NCBI GenBank assembly: GCA_006969905.1
Contig: CP030887.1
Location: forward strand, 186,001-250,000
Source: Balneolaceae bacterium
Lineage (GTDB): Bacteria > Bacteroidota > Rhodothermia > Balneolales > Balneolaceae
Direction: 5' to 3'
Length of the DNA stretch: 64,000 nt
Positions 8,326 to 16,024 of the stretch are shown piece by piece (the stretch's first letter is position 1; each line of letters begins with the position of its first letter). The notes under the pieces are model-generated. The model worked only from the letters and a program-made list of their open reading frames with translations, did not search any database and was not told the origin of the DNA. Made by a program: the position numbers and the translations under genes.

Positions 8326-9557
8326 TACAGGAATTTGAAAACGGAATTGAGGCTTCTAAAACTGATTACTAGTGTAACTCCAATTACCAAAATGCTTAAT
8401 ACATTTTGGAAAGTGCTGTTTACCTGGTCTCCCAGTAAAGCGATTTTATTCATTATATATAATAGAAAAATAGCTACAATGGGTAATAATATCCCATTCG
8501 CAACCTGGGCAAACTGGATAATTACAACAGGACTAATGCTCAGCATTGAAAAAACTACTCCTACGAGTAATATCCCGATCCAAACTGTCCGAAACCTCCT
8601 ATCTGTAAGTCCGGCATCCCAACCTAAAATACCTTTTGCTGCGTAAGATGCTGCAAGCGGTGCTGTAACTGCCGAAGAAACTCCGGCTGCTAATAAGCCT
8701 GTTCCCAAAAAATATGCCGACCATTTACCTAAAACCGGCTCCAGCTGCCGGGCCATGTCTGCTGCATTTTTTATTCCTGACCCTTCACCAAACAGTGTGG
8801 CACTGGTAACTACAATAGCTATAGAAATGATACCGCCTAAAATGACAGCAACAGCATTTTCTATTCTGAGATCCGAAAGCTGATTTATGCTATGATACTT
8901 TTGCTTTATAGAAGAAGCATGAAGAAACAGGTTATAAGGAACAATAGTAGTACCCACCAAACCGGCAACCATTAACAGTTGATCTGGATGTAGTTTTGGA
9001 ATAAACAGGCCACTGATAATCTGGTTGATGTCCGGCTGAATTACTAAAGCCGTGGTTAAAAAGACTGCGCTCATTACCAAAACCAAAGCTATAAGAAAAA
9101 ACTGTATACGCCTGAAACTTCCTGAATAAAGTAACCAAAATGCAAGAGCACCTATAAGTAAAGGGGTTAGTCGAACTTCTATATTACTCACACTGACACT
9201 CAATGAAGGAAGTATCTCATTCCAGCCAAGTATCGCCCCTGAGATATTACCCCCTTGGTATGCTGCATTCCCAATTACAATTGCACCAAGTACAAAAACA
9301 ATCCCAAGCCATCTTAAAACAGGTTGCTTTAACTCTTTCCTAATAGCTTCGCCAAACCCAGACTGGGTTACCAGACCTAACCTGGCAGTCATCTCCTGAA
9401 GTATTATGGTGGCCAATACTGAAAAAAGAAGAGCCCAAAGAAGTACATAACCTGTATTGGCACCTGCTAGTGTACAGACAGTAATGGTTCCGGGACCAAT
9501 AAAGGCCGCTGTAACCAATGTGCTTGGACCAAAAAAATTCTTTATTCCCCCGAACAT
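8325..9557 (-). CDS. NRAMP-fold membrane transporter lacking canonical metal-site motifs
   Basis: A 410-residue integral membrane protein with about 11 helices and the overall NRAMP (SLC11) pattern. The hallmark metal-binding motifs are changed. The helix-1 DPGN is GPGT (residues 21-24), and the helix-6 MPH is VPY (206-208) within GTTIVPYNLFLHASS. In characterised NRAMP metal transporters the Asp, Asn and Met of these motifs hold Mn2+ or Fe2+. The gene is the first of the 5-oxoprolinase operon. B. subtilis ycsG, also NRAMP-like, sits in a comparable place beside ycsF, kipI and kipA. I infer that it imports a substrate related to the operon, perhaps 5-oxoproline, rather than a transition metal. 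Fold assignment is firm; substrate is speculative. Confidence 0.88.
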   Translation of the reverse strand: MFGGIKNFFGPSTLVTAAFIGPGTITVCTLAGANTGYVLLWALLFSVLATIILQEMTARLGLVTQSGFGEAIRKELKQPVLRWLGIVFVLGAIVIGNAAYQGGNISGAILGWNEILPSLSVSVSNIEVRLTPLLIGALAFWLLYSGSFRRIQFFLIALVLVMSAVFLTTALVIQPDINQIISGLFIPKLHPDQLLMVAGLVGTTIVPYNLFLHASSIKQKYHSINQLSDLRIENAVAVILGGIISIAIVVTSATLFGEGSGIKNAADMARQLEPVLGKWSAYFLGTGLLAAGVSSAVTAPLAASYAAKGILGWDAGLTDRRFRTVWIGILLVGVVFSMLSISPVVIIQFAQVANGILLPIVAIFLLYIMNKIALLGDQVNSTFQNVLSILVIGVTLVISFRSLNSVFKFL

Positions 9558-9620
9558 ATTTGAGTATATACATAGTAAGAGATAAAATCCTTTGAATTAT
9601 TAGTAAGCAGATAAAACGTA

Positions 9621-10037
9621 ATGGCACAAAATAAAACAATACCAACAGGCGCAAGTGTGGCCGATTATATACACCAAATTGATAATCCGCAGAGAAAAGA
9701 AGACTGCATCACCATTCTAGAACTAATGAAAGAGGCCACTGGAGAGGAACCCAAAATGTGGGGATCGAGTATTGTTGGGTTTGGAAGTTATCATTATAAA
9801 TATGAGAGCGGACGTGAAGGTGATATGATCCTTACCGGATTCTCGAATCGAAAACAAAATATTACCATTTACATTATGTCTGGTTTCAAAAAATATGACG
9901 ATCTTTTGGTTAAAGTTGGTAAGTTCAAGACTGGAAAATCTTGTTTCTATATAAAACGACTTTCTGATATTGATATAGAAATTTTAAAAAAAATGATAAA
10001 ACTGTCCGTTGAAGAGGTAAACAATAGATATAAGTGA
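9621..10037 (+). CDS. DUF1801-domain (YdhG-like) protein
   Basis: A small soluble protein of 138 residues with the DUF1801 fold. The features seen are an N-terminal helix region with VADYIHQIDNPQRKEDC, the family-typical EEPKMWGSSIVGFGSYHY, and a C-terminal FKTGKSCFYIKRLSDID segment. The family is related to the iron-chaperone YdhG/frataxin-like group, but the biochemical role is not established. It is the first of three closely spaced plus-strand genes (gaps of 3-4 bases to the following genes), so it is probably co-transcribed with the SRPBCC and methyltransferase genes. Confidence 0.85.
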   Translation: MAQNKTIPTGASVADYIHQIDNPQRKEDCITILELMKEATGEEPKMWGSSIVGFGSYHYKYESGREGDMILTGFSNRKQNITIYIMSGFKKYDDLLVKVGKFKTGKSCFYIKRLSDIDIEILKKMIKLSVEEVNNRYK

Positions 10038-10040
10038 TCT

Positions 10041-10478
10041 ATGGAAAATAAAATTGAGCTAAAAACCACTATTCACGCTACTCCCGAAAAAGTATGGGAA
10101 ACCCTCACTAACCCCGATAAAATTGAAAAATACATGTTTGGTGCCCGTTGTGACAGCAACTGGAAGCCGGGAAGTAAATCCAACTTTTATGTAAAACAGG
10201 ATGACAAAGAAGTTACCGTTGTTAAAGGAGAAGTTATTCGCTCAGAAGAAAATAGACTCCTTGAATACACCTTATTTCCTGCTAATTCAGATATTGAAGA
10301 CATCCCTGAAAACTACATAGTAGCCATTTTTGAGCTTGAAGAAGATGGAGATGAAACGCATCTTTATGTTACCCAAAAAGGATATTCTTATGTAGAAAAT
10401 GGAAAAGAACGATATATAGACACTATGAAGGGTTGGAAAGTAGCATTGCCTATGCTTAAAGAAGTTGCTGAAGAGTAA
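10041..10478 (+). CDS. SRPBCC/AHSA1-domain protein
   Basis: A 145-residue protein of the START/Bet v 1-like SRPBCC superfamily, AHSA1 subgroup. It opens with a beta strand and the TPEKVWETLTNPDKIEKYMFG motif and ends in the long C-terminal helix (YIDTMKGWKVALPMLKEVAEE). Such proteins bind hydrophobic ligands or help Hsp90-like chaperones; no ligand can be predicted. It lies 3 bases after the DUF1801 gene, a pairing common in Bacteroidota, and 4 bases before a methyltransferase gene. Confidence 0.88.
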   Translation: MENKIELKTTIHATPEKVWETLTNPDKIEKYMFGARCDSNWKPGSKSNFYVKQDDKEVTVVKGEVIRSEENRLLEYTLFPANSDIEDIPENYIVAIFELEEDGDETHLYVTQKGYSYVENGKERYIDTMKGWKVALPMLKEVAEE

Positions 10479-10482
10479 CTAA

Positions 10483-11274
10483 ATGTTCGACTTTCATAAA
10501 GACAAGAATACCTATTTTATTTATCAATACCGTACCAGTAAAGAGTACATTATACCATTTCTGCAAGAGGCTTTTGAACTGAAGCCAGAGTTTAAAGTAC
10601 TTGAAATAGGTTGTGCAGAAGCTGGTGTCTTAAAGGCTTTCACTGAATCAGGAAACGAATGTGTAGGTATAGAGCTTAGCCCGAGCAGGGTTGCGTTGGC
10701 ATCTAAATTTATGGCCGCTGAAGTTGCTGAAAAAAGAGTTCGCTTTATCATAAAGGATATTTATGATATAAATATTGAAGAAGATATAGGCTATACCTTT
10801 GACCTCATTATTCTTAAAGATGTAATTGAACATATACCTAATCAAGAATTGTTTCTGAATAGACTGAAGAGTTTCTTATCTCCGGGTGGTAAAATCTTCT
10901 TTGGGTTTCCACCGTGGCAGATGCCCTTTGGTGGTCACCAGCAAGTGTGCAGAAACAAATTCTTGTCCGCGCTCCCTTACTTTCATCTTTTTCCTAAACC
11001 TGTTTATAGATCAATACTCAGATTTTTTAAAGAGCCGGATGCTACCATCAAAGGGCTGATCGAAATAAAGGAAACCGGTATTTCTATTGAGCGATTTGAG
11101 CGTATTGTCAAAAAAGAAAACTATAAACTAGTACAAAAAAAGTTTTTTCTGATTAACCCTATATACACATTCAAGTTCAATCTCAAAGTCAGAAAGCAAC
11201 TTTCTGTTATAGGCGCAATACCAGTATTAAGAAACTTTCTAACAACTTGTGTGTACTACGTAATCTCCAAATAG
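10483..11274 (+). CDS. Class I SAM-dependent methyltransferase
   Basis: The 263-residue protein has a Rossmann methyltransferase domain in its first half. Motif I reads [15 protein letters not shown] (about residues 39-53), the acidic residue after strand 2 is in CVGIELSP, and motif IV reads [15 protein letters not shown]. The second half (about 150-263) is less conserved and basic, as in methyltransferases acting on lipid- or polysaccharide-linked substrates. The substrate is unknown. It is the last gene of a three-gene group before the VF530 gene, whose reading frame begins at or just after its end. Confidence 0.86.
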   Translation: MFDFHKDKNTYFIYQYRTSKEYIIPFLQEAFELKPEFKVLEIGCAEAGVLKAFTESGNECVGIELSPSRVALASKFMAAEVAEKRVRFIIKDIYDINIEEDIGYTFDLIILKDVIEHIPNQELFLNRLKSFLSPGGKIFFGFPPWQMPFGGHQQVCRNKFLSALPYFHLFPKPVYRSILRFFKEPDATIKGLIEIKETGISIERFERIVKKENYKLVQKKFFLINPIYTFKFNLKVRKQLSVIGAIPVLRNFLTTCVYYVISK

Positions 11275-11297
11275 TACAAAACTTAACATCAGAAATA

Positions 11298-11516
11298 TTG
11301 GTACAAAACCAACCCAATAACCCTCTTCACGGTATTAAACTAAAGCAAATAGTAAAAGACCTTGTAGAATATTATGGCTGGCAACAGCTTAGCTACCACA
11401 TAGATATCAATTGTTTTAAAAATGACCCTAGTGTTAAATCCAGCCTATATTTTTTGCGCAGACATGAATGGGCCCGGAAAGAAGTAGAAGAGCTTTGGAT
11501 TAAGGTTTTTGGATAA
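11298..11516 (+). CDS. VF530 (DUF2132) family small protein
   Basis: A small protein matching the VF530 family along nearly its whole length: [51 protein letters not shown]. The family is structurally described as a compact helical, possibly nucleic-acid-binding protein of unknown role. There is no ATG in a suitable place. Both usable initiators are TTG, at 11247 (overlapping the methyltransferase by 28 bases) and at 11298. I prefer 11298 because family members start a few residues before NNPLHG. Start position is uncertain, the identity is not. Confidence 0.82.
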   Translation: MVQNQPNNPLHGIKLKQIVKDLVEYYGWQQLSYHIDINCFKNDPSVKSSLYFLRRHEWARKEVEELWIKVFG

Positions 11517-11526
11517 ATCTACAAAT

Positions 11527-11545
11527 GCCGGCTTGGCTTACCGGC
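11527..11545. terminator. Weak GC hairpin between convergent genes
   Basis: Arms GCCGG and CCGGC flank a 9-base loop and are followed on the plus side by TATTTTA. It lies 10 bases after the VF530 stop and touches the stop codon of the opposing glycosyltransferase gene. It is a plausible modest terminator for the plus-strand group. Confidence 0.4.
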
Positions 11546-12648
11546 TATTTTACAGACTCTAATGCATGTTCATATTGATTAATCAAAACCTGCCAATCAT
11601 ATTTGCTTACCAGAGATTGAAAATCGTAAACCCGGCTATTACTTATTTCTTTGATAGTCCTTCCCAGATAGCTACGTAGTAAACCATCCTCATAAATAAA
11701 TGCGCTTTTTAAGTCAGCAGGTATATGCTCGGGATATGTCAGGCGATTAGGCAATATAGGAATGCAATTACAGTACATCGCTTCTATTACACTGCCTCCA
11801 AAAAAATCCTGCCTTGAAGTAACGGGTAAAATATCCGCCCTCCATAACCAACGTGCATACTCTTCAAAAGAATTTGTATATCCCCAATGAACTATTTCAT
11901 CATTTAGTCTCTTTTTTGCTTCTTCAAAAATGGGTGGGTTCATCTCATTCTGTTCACCCAATACAACAAGCCTAAATTCATATCCTTCCTCTTTTAGTTC
12001 AAAGAGAGTGCTAAAAAACTCTTCAGGGTTCTTATCATACTCCCATCGATGATTCCAAAGCAAGGTGGCTACTTCACTTTTTTCCTTTTCGGCATCTCTA
12101 ACTTTATTGAATCTGGCTAAATCCAATCCTAAATGAAGAACTTCGCTCTTCTGCTCTATAATTTCGATGTTTTCTTTCCCTCTTTTGTCAGGAAATTGAT
12201 TTAGAAATTTCGGTAATGCTCCAAGAAAGGAATCCCGGTGATACTTTGAATTAAAGAACACTTTATCCGCAACCAATGCAGAAGTGTAATTAATGAATGA
12301 ATAGTGATTATCTCTTTTCTTTTTCTTATCCCGGTCTTGTGGTGACCAGGGATAAGTCAATTGATTCTCATGAAAATAAAAAGCCACTGGAATTTCAGAG
12401 GATTTCTCGCGAGTTAATGCCAAAAATGTAGTTAGATCCAACATAGATGTGGCAAGTATTAGGTCAGGCTTAGAACCCGGTTCATTAAATTGTTTTGCCA
12501 ATGCAACAGCCCCGCCATGCATTCTCCATTTCCAATGCCTGCCGGGCAGGCTTAGTATTTCAATTTTGTGTGAAGAATACTTTTGGAGCCCCAATGCCCA
12601 CTTTTTATGAGAGCCCGAAAAAAAAGGTTCGAGAAGTGTTATTTTCAA
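11545..12648 (-). CDS. DUF3524 glycosyltransferase, homologue of tRNA-queuosine mannosyltransferase (QTMAN/GTDC1)
   Basis: The 367-residue protein has the N-terminal DUF3524 domain, recognised from KITLLEPFFSGSHKKWALGL, LSLPGRHWKWRMHGGA and FYFHENQLTYPW. A GT-B C-terminal domain follows, with NHRWEYDKNPEEFF, a VVLGE segment and SRQDFFGGSVIEAMYC, the nucleotide-sugar/acidic motif of GT4-like enzymes. The animal member of this family, QTMAN (formerly GTDC1), transfers mannose from GDP-mannose to queuosine at position 34 of tRNA-Asp. The bacterial homologues are widespread, and the same tRNA role is a reasonable inference but not shown. It is a single gene, convergent with the VF530 gene. No signal peptide is present, so it is cytoplasmic. 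Confidence 0.85.
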   Translation of the reverse strand: MKITLLEPFFSGSHKKWALGLQKYSSHKIEILSLPGRHWKWRMHGGAVALAKQFNEPGSKPDLILATSMLDLTTFLALTREKSSEIPVAFYFHENQLTYPWSPQDRDKKKKRDNHYSFINYTSALVADKVFFNSKYHRDSFLGALPKFLNQFPDKRGKENIEIIEQKSEVLHLGLDLARFNKVRDAEKEKSEVATLLWNHRWEYDKNPEEFFSTLFELKEEGYEFRLVVLGEQNEMNPPIFEEAKKRLNDEIVHWGYTNSFEEYARWLWRADILPVTSRQDFFGGSVIEAMYCNCIPILPNRLTYPEHIPADLKSAFIYEDGLLRSYLGRTIKEISNSRVYDFQSLVSKYDWQVLINQYEHALESVK

Positions 12649-12759
12649 TAGTCTAATTTTTTGCTACTATTCTCAGATTAAAGCAGCCTCCGCTCTTCAC
12701 GATAAATTTATATAGTTACTTTATATATCCCATCCAAATTATGTATATGATCAATAACT

Positions 12760-13977
12760 ATGAAATCAATTGCCTCATTACTTCTCTCATTTCTTATTCC
12801 TGCTATTGTTTGTTCACAAGGTTTATATGAAAAAGGTTATTTCGTGACTAAATCGCAGGAACGCTATGATGTACTGATTGATATGTATAACCTCGATAAA
12901 AACCTTGAAGCAGTAAAGTATATTGAATCGTATGATGAAAAAGTAAAATCTATTCCCGTTTCCGATATTCTTGAGTTGAGTGTTTCTGATTTCAAGTTTA
13001 TAACTGAACAAGCAAGCATTGATACATTCAGAGAAGCCGGAGAAAAAATAGAACCAGCATTTGAAAGTAAATGGTTATTTTTGAGGGTTGAAATCGAAGG
13101 TTTTTTTTCACTTTACAGCACCTATTTGGAAGGTGATGAAATTTTTCTTTTCTCCGTTGACAATCAAAAGCCTCAAGAACTGATTTACAAAAAATTCATT
13201 CGGTATGACGGTAAAGAATCTGTAAATACAATGTTTAAAAAGCAGTTAAATAGTGCTGTTAATTGCCCTTCTTTTGGAATAAGAGAATTATCCAATGCTG
13301 TTTACACCAGGCAGAATTTGATTGAACTGGTAATGAATGCTAATACATGCACCGATAATAGCTATTCTGTTTTTAAAGGCATGAATACATCCTTTTTTGA
13401 ATTTTTGAATTTTTCGGTTTCCTTGGGTAGTTCACTTACCAGTGTAAAAAGTGTATCAGTAGTTCAAGGAAATGAAATAGTAAACTTCAGCGAGCTATCA
13501 CTTCCTGCTTTTGGAATTGAGGCTGAATTTTTAATTCCGCCTTCCAATAATACCATTTCTTTTTGGGCAAGAGGAGATTACTTGTTTGCTCGTGCGAACG
13601 AAATTGCCACTTTCCTTGATGTTGAACAGGAAGCAATACTTAGATATGAATACATAAATGCTTCTTTAGGCCTGAGATATTACCTGAAAACATCAAATAA
13701 TACTAAGATCTATACCGATCTGGGTTATGGCAAAAGTTTTAAAATTGATCAAGGCATACTAATTGATTACAGCGTGAAAGATGATTACCTCAAAACTGAG
13801 ATTCCGGGAAGTATAAACGCTTCACTCGCTTTTGTATTCAGGAACAGATATGTACTCGAAAGCAGACTGCTTTATTTAAATTCCGGGCTTAAAGAAGACG
13901 AAAATGCATTTGAAAATGTATCACATACTGCCTTTCTATTTAATTTTAAATACCTGTTTAAGAGCTACTATAAATAA
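12760..13977 (+). CDS. Secreted protein with probable outer-membrane beta-barrel C-terminus, function unknown
   Basis: A 405-residue protein with a signal peptide (MKSIASLLLSFLIPAIVCSQ). Residues about 25-200 form a domain containing cysteines in VNCPSFGI and NANTCTDN. From about residue 205 the sequence alternates aromatic and polar strands (FLNFSVSLGSSLTSV, ISFWARGDYLF, LGLRYYLKTS, YTDLGYGKSF) and ends in an aromatic-rich strand (FLFNFKYLFKSYYK). That resembles the porin-family beta-barrels of Bacteroidota. I do not recognise a named family. It is flanked by unrelated genes and converges with a GNAT gene 9 bases away. Confidence 0.72.
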   Translation: MKSIASLLLSFLIPAIVCSQGLYEKGYFVTKSQERYDVLIDMYNLDKNLEAVKYIESYDEKVKSIPVSDILELSVSDFKFITEQASIDTFREAGEKIEPAFESKWLFLRVEIEGFFSLYSTYLEGDEIFLFSVDNQKPQELIYKKFIRYDGKESVNTMFKKQLNSAVNCPSFGIRELSNAVYTRQNLIELVMNANTCTDNSYSVFKGMNTSFFEFLNFSVSLGSSLTSVKSVSVVQGNEIVNFSELSLPAFGIEAEFLIPPSNNTISFWARGDYLFARANEIATFLDVEQEAILRYEYINASLGLRYYLKTSNNTKIYTDLGYGKSFKIDQGILIDYSVKDDYLKTEIPGSINASLAFVFRNRYVLESRLLYLNSGLKEDENAFENVSHTAFLFNFKYLFKSYYK

Positions 13978-13986
13978 AATGCCTCA

Positions 13987-14454
13987 TTATTCAGCGTTCC
14001 AGATATAGTAGCAATGATCTTTATCCAATTCAAAGCCTGTGTTAGGATAAAGTTGATTACCAATGTAATTATCCGATGCCGTTTCTAACATCATACCTAC
14101 AGCATTAGTAGACCTACATAGTTCTTTGGCTTTTTCTATGAGTGCTTTTGAATAGCCTTTACCACGATATTCAGGAGCAACAAATAAATCATTTAATAAC
14201 CAAAAACGAGCCATTCTGGTTGAGGAAAAAAGAGGATATAGTTGGGTAAATCCGGTCGCGATGCCATCTTTATTTCTTGAGATGAAAATCACTGATTCAT
14301 CATTTTTAATTCGATCTGTTAAGAAAGCCCTGGCACCCCCGGGGTCTGATTTCTTCTCATAAAAAACCCTATACCCGTCAAAAAGCTTTACCAATTCATC
14401 CAGATCATGTATACCTGCTTTTTTCACAGATTTCTTATTTGAGCCCACCCTCAC
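13987..14454 (-). CDS. GNAT-family N-acetyltransferase
   Basis: A 155-residue acetyltransferase of the GNAT fold. The acetyl-CoA binding motif A is FVAPEYRGKGYSKALIEKA (R/Q-x-x-G-K-G type), preceded by ARFWLLNDLF, and followed by the C-terminal YPNTGFELDKDHCYYIWNAE. The substrate is unknown. There is no ATG near the family start. The GTG at 14454 overlaps the stop codon of the upstream lipoprotein gene (GTGA), indicating translational coupling. Confidence 0.87.
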   Translation of the reverse strand: MRVGSNKKSVKKAGIHDLDELVKLFDGYRVFYEKKSDPGGARAFLTDRIKNDESVIFISRNKDGIATGFTQLYPLFSSTRMARFWLLNDLFVAPEYRGKGYSKALIEKAKELCRSTNAVGMMLETASDNYIGNQLYPNTGFELDKDHCYYIWNAE

Positions 14455-15209
14455 CCCGGAAACCTGTCCATTCGTGTGAAAGTAAGTACTAAACCATAGC
14501 CCTCACGTGTCCAAATCATTCGGTCTTCTTCAATAGTAATATCCCAGTAATCAAACTCTTTTTCGTTATCATAATAAAGAATATCAATAACCGGCCTGTG
14601 AGCATCAATATTCCATACACCGTTTATCCTCCCTTTTTCGGTGAAGTCAATATATTTCCTGTCCCATCTAAGAAAAACAAACCGGGTTCCTGTGGGGTCA
14701 TACTCCTCAGTAACATCTTTCCCCATTCTTTGGGCTGATTCAAAATCCCAAATACCCGTTGCTATGTCCGGCAAAGCCTTGGGCAATGCCTTTATCTTCC
14801 TATAGAAAACGGATACTTCCTGCCCTTCTTCTATGCGTTTCCATACCATTGTTGAGTCTGTTGATGACAAAATATCAAAAGGTCCAAAAGGATCATAAAA
14901 ACCTGTATAGTTAGTGAGGGTTATTTCGGAATCTTCCGAATTGTACCTCCAGGTTCCATCCCCGTTTATAAGCCAGCCATTGCCCGTCTCAAATCTGCCA
15001 TTTGGTTGTAACCTGTTCCATTTTCCCCTGGGGGTCATTTGCTCTTCCCCAACCTCTACTTTTGTGACTTCCCAAAGTCCAGCTATGGAGTATGTAGCAG
15101 TAGCATTTACCCGTTGCTCTTCCTGCTTAAATGAAGAACTTGTAGAACAATTTGCGATAAGGAAAAAAACTGCTACTACCCCAAAAAATATACTTCTGAG
15201 TGTGACCAT
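14451..15209 (-). CDS. Lipoprotein with two lipocalin-like repeats, function unknown
   Basis: A 252-residue lipoprotein. The signal peptide ends in a lipobox with FLIANC, followed by serine-rich sequence. The mature part seems to hold two similar beta-rich units, each starting with a tryptophan motif (GLWEVTKVEVG at about residue 45 and GIWDFESAQRMG at about 150) and including NGDGTWRYNSEDSEITLTNYTG and KGRINGVWNIDAHRPVIDI. This resembles the lipocalin-like (DUF4923/lipocalin_4) proteins found in Bacteroidota. The function is unknown. It is coupled to the GNAT gene and lies 45 bases after a TPR protein gene, so the three may be one operon. Confidence 0.72.
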   Translation of the reverse strand: MVTLRSIFFGVVAVFFLIANCSTSSSFKQEEQRVNATATYSIAGLWEVTKVEVGEEQMTPRGKWNRLQPNGRFETGNGWLINGDGTWRYNSEDSEITLTNYTGFYDPFGPFDILSSTDSTMVWKRIEEGQEVSVFYRKIKALPKALPDIATGIWDFESAQRMGKDVTEEYDPTGTRFVFLRWDRKYIDFTEKGRINGVWNIDAHRPVIDILYYDNEKEFDYWDITIEEDRMIWTREGYGLVLTFTRMDRFPG

Positions 15210-15254
15210 AAAACTATACCTTTTTGTTTTCCAGTTATTAATATTAAATGAAAA

Positions 15255-15947
15255 CTACTCATTAAGAGATTCCAAAACTCTTTTAGCTCCTTCAAAATCC
15301 GGCGCAAGCTCTAGAGCCTGATTTACTAAATTTTTGGCTTCCTCTGTTCGATCCAACCCTACAGCTATAAGCGCTCTTAAATTTAACACCACTGCCTTAA
15401 ATAATACTTCCTGGGTTTGCCCAGCACTTGTATTGAGTGTTATTGTTTCTTCAGCGCCAATATTTTGTTCAACAACATTTAAATTTTCAAGGGCACTCTC
15501 AAACTTATTTGTGGAATACTCCAGATATGCGATTTGATAGAGCGTTCTGATGTTGCCGGTATCAATCCAAATAGATTTATAATACTCTATAGCCCTATCG
15601 TACAGCCCTATCTGCTCAAAACTCAGGGCCGCCATTTCTAATGCGATAAGATTGTCTGGGTACTTCTCCAAAAAATCCAATGCAACCAGTGCACTTGAAG
15701 TAAATTGCCTGTTATTATAATACAATTCCCCAAGTGTTCTTAGTACTGTTGAATCCTGGTCGTTGAGAACCAGCAACTCAAAAAGTGCCTGACGGGTCAT
15801 TTCAATATCATTATACTTTTGTGCCTGGTTATATAAGGCCAATGCTTTGGTATATTCGTTGGCAATGTAGGTGCTGTCTTGCGCTATAAGAGCAGGAGAA
15901 ATAGTAAACAGCCCCAAGGCAAGGGCTAAACTTAATTTTTTATTCAT
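15255..15947 (-). CDS. Periplasmic tetratricopeptide-repeat protein
   Basis: A 230-residue exported protein with signal peptide (ALALGLFTISPALIAQ). About four to five TPR units follow, seen in the regularly spaced LY/AL helices: YTKALALYNQAQKY, VLRTLGELYYNNRQF, LIALEMAALSFEQIGLYDRAIEYYKS, IRTLYQIAYLEYSTNKFESALENL and LNLRALIAVGLDRTEEAKNLVNQAL. TPRs serve in protein-protein contacts. It is the first gene of a minus-strand group with a lipoprotein and an acetyltransferase gene. The specific partner is unknown. Confidence 0.85.
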   Translation of the reverse strand: MNKKLSLALALGLFTISPALIAQDSTYIANEYTKALALYNQAQKYNDIEMTRQALFELLVLNDQDSTVLRTLGELYYNNRQFTSSALVALDFLEKYPDNLIALEMAALSFEQIGLYDRAIEYYKSIWIDTGNIRTLYQIAYLEYSTNKFESALENLNVVEQNIGAEETITLNTSAGQTQEVLFKAVVLNLRALIAVGLDRTEEAKNLVNQALELAPDFEGAKRVLESLNE

Positions 15948-16024
15948 TATTTATTTTTTGATTGTGGAGTGTATACCTCTGATGTAAACGTTTAAGATAA
16001 ATGGCAACGTGAACTTTTATTGCC

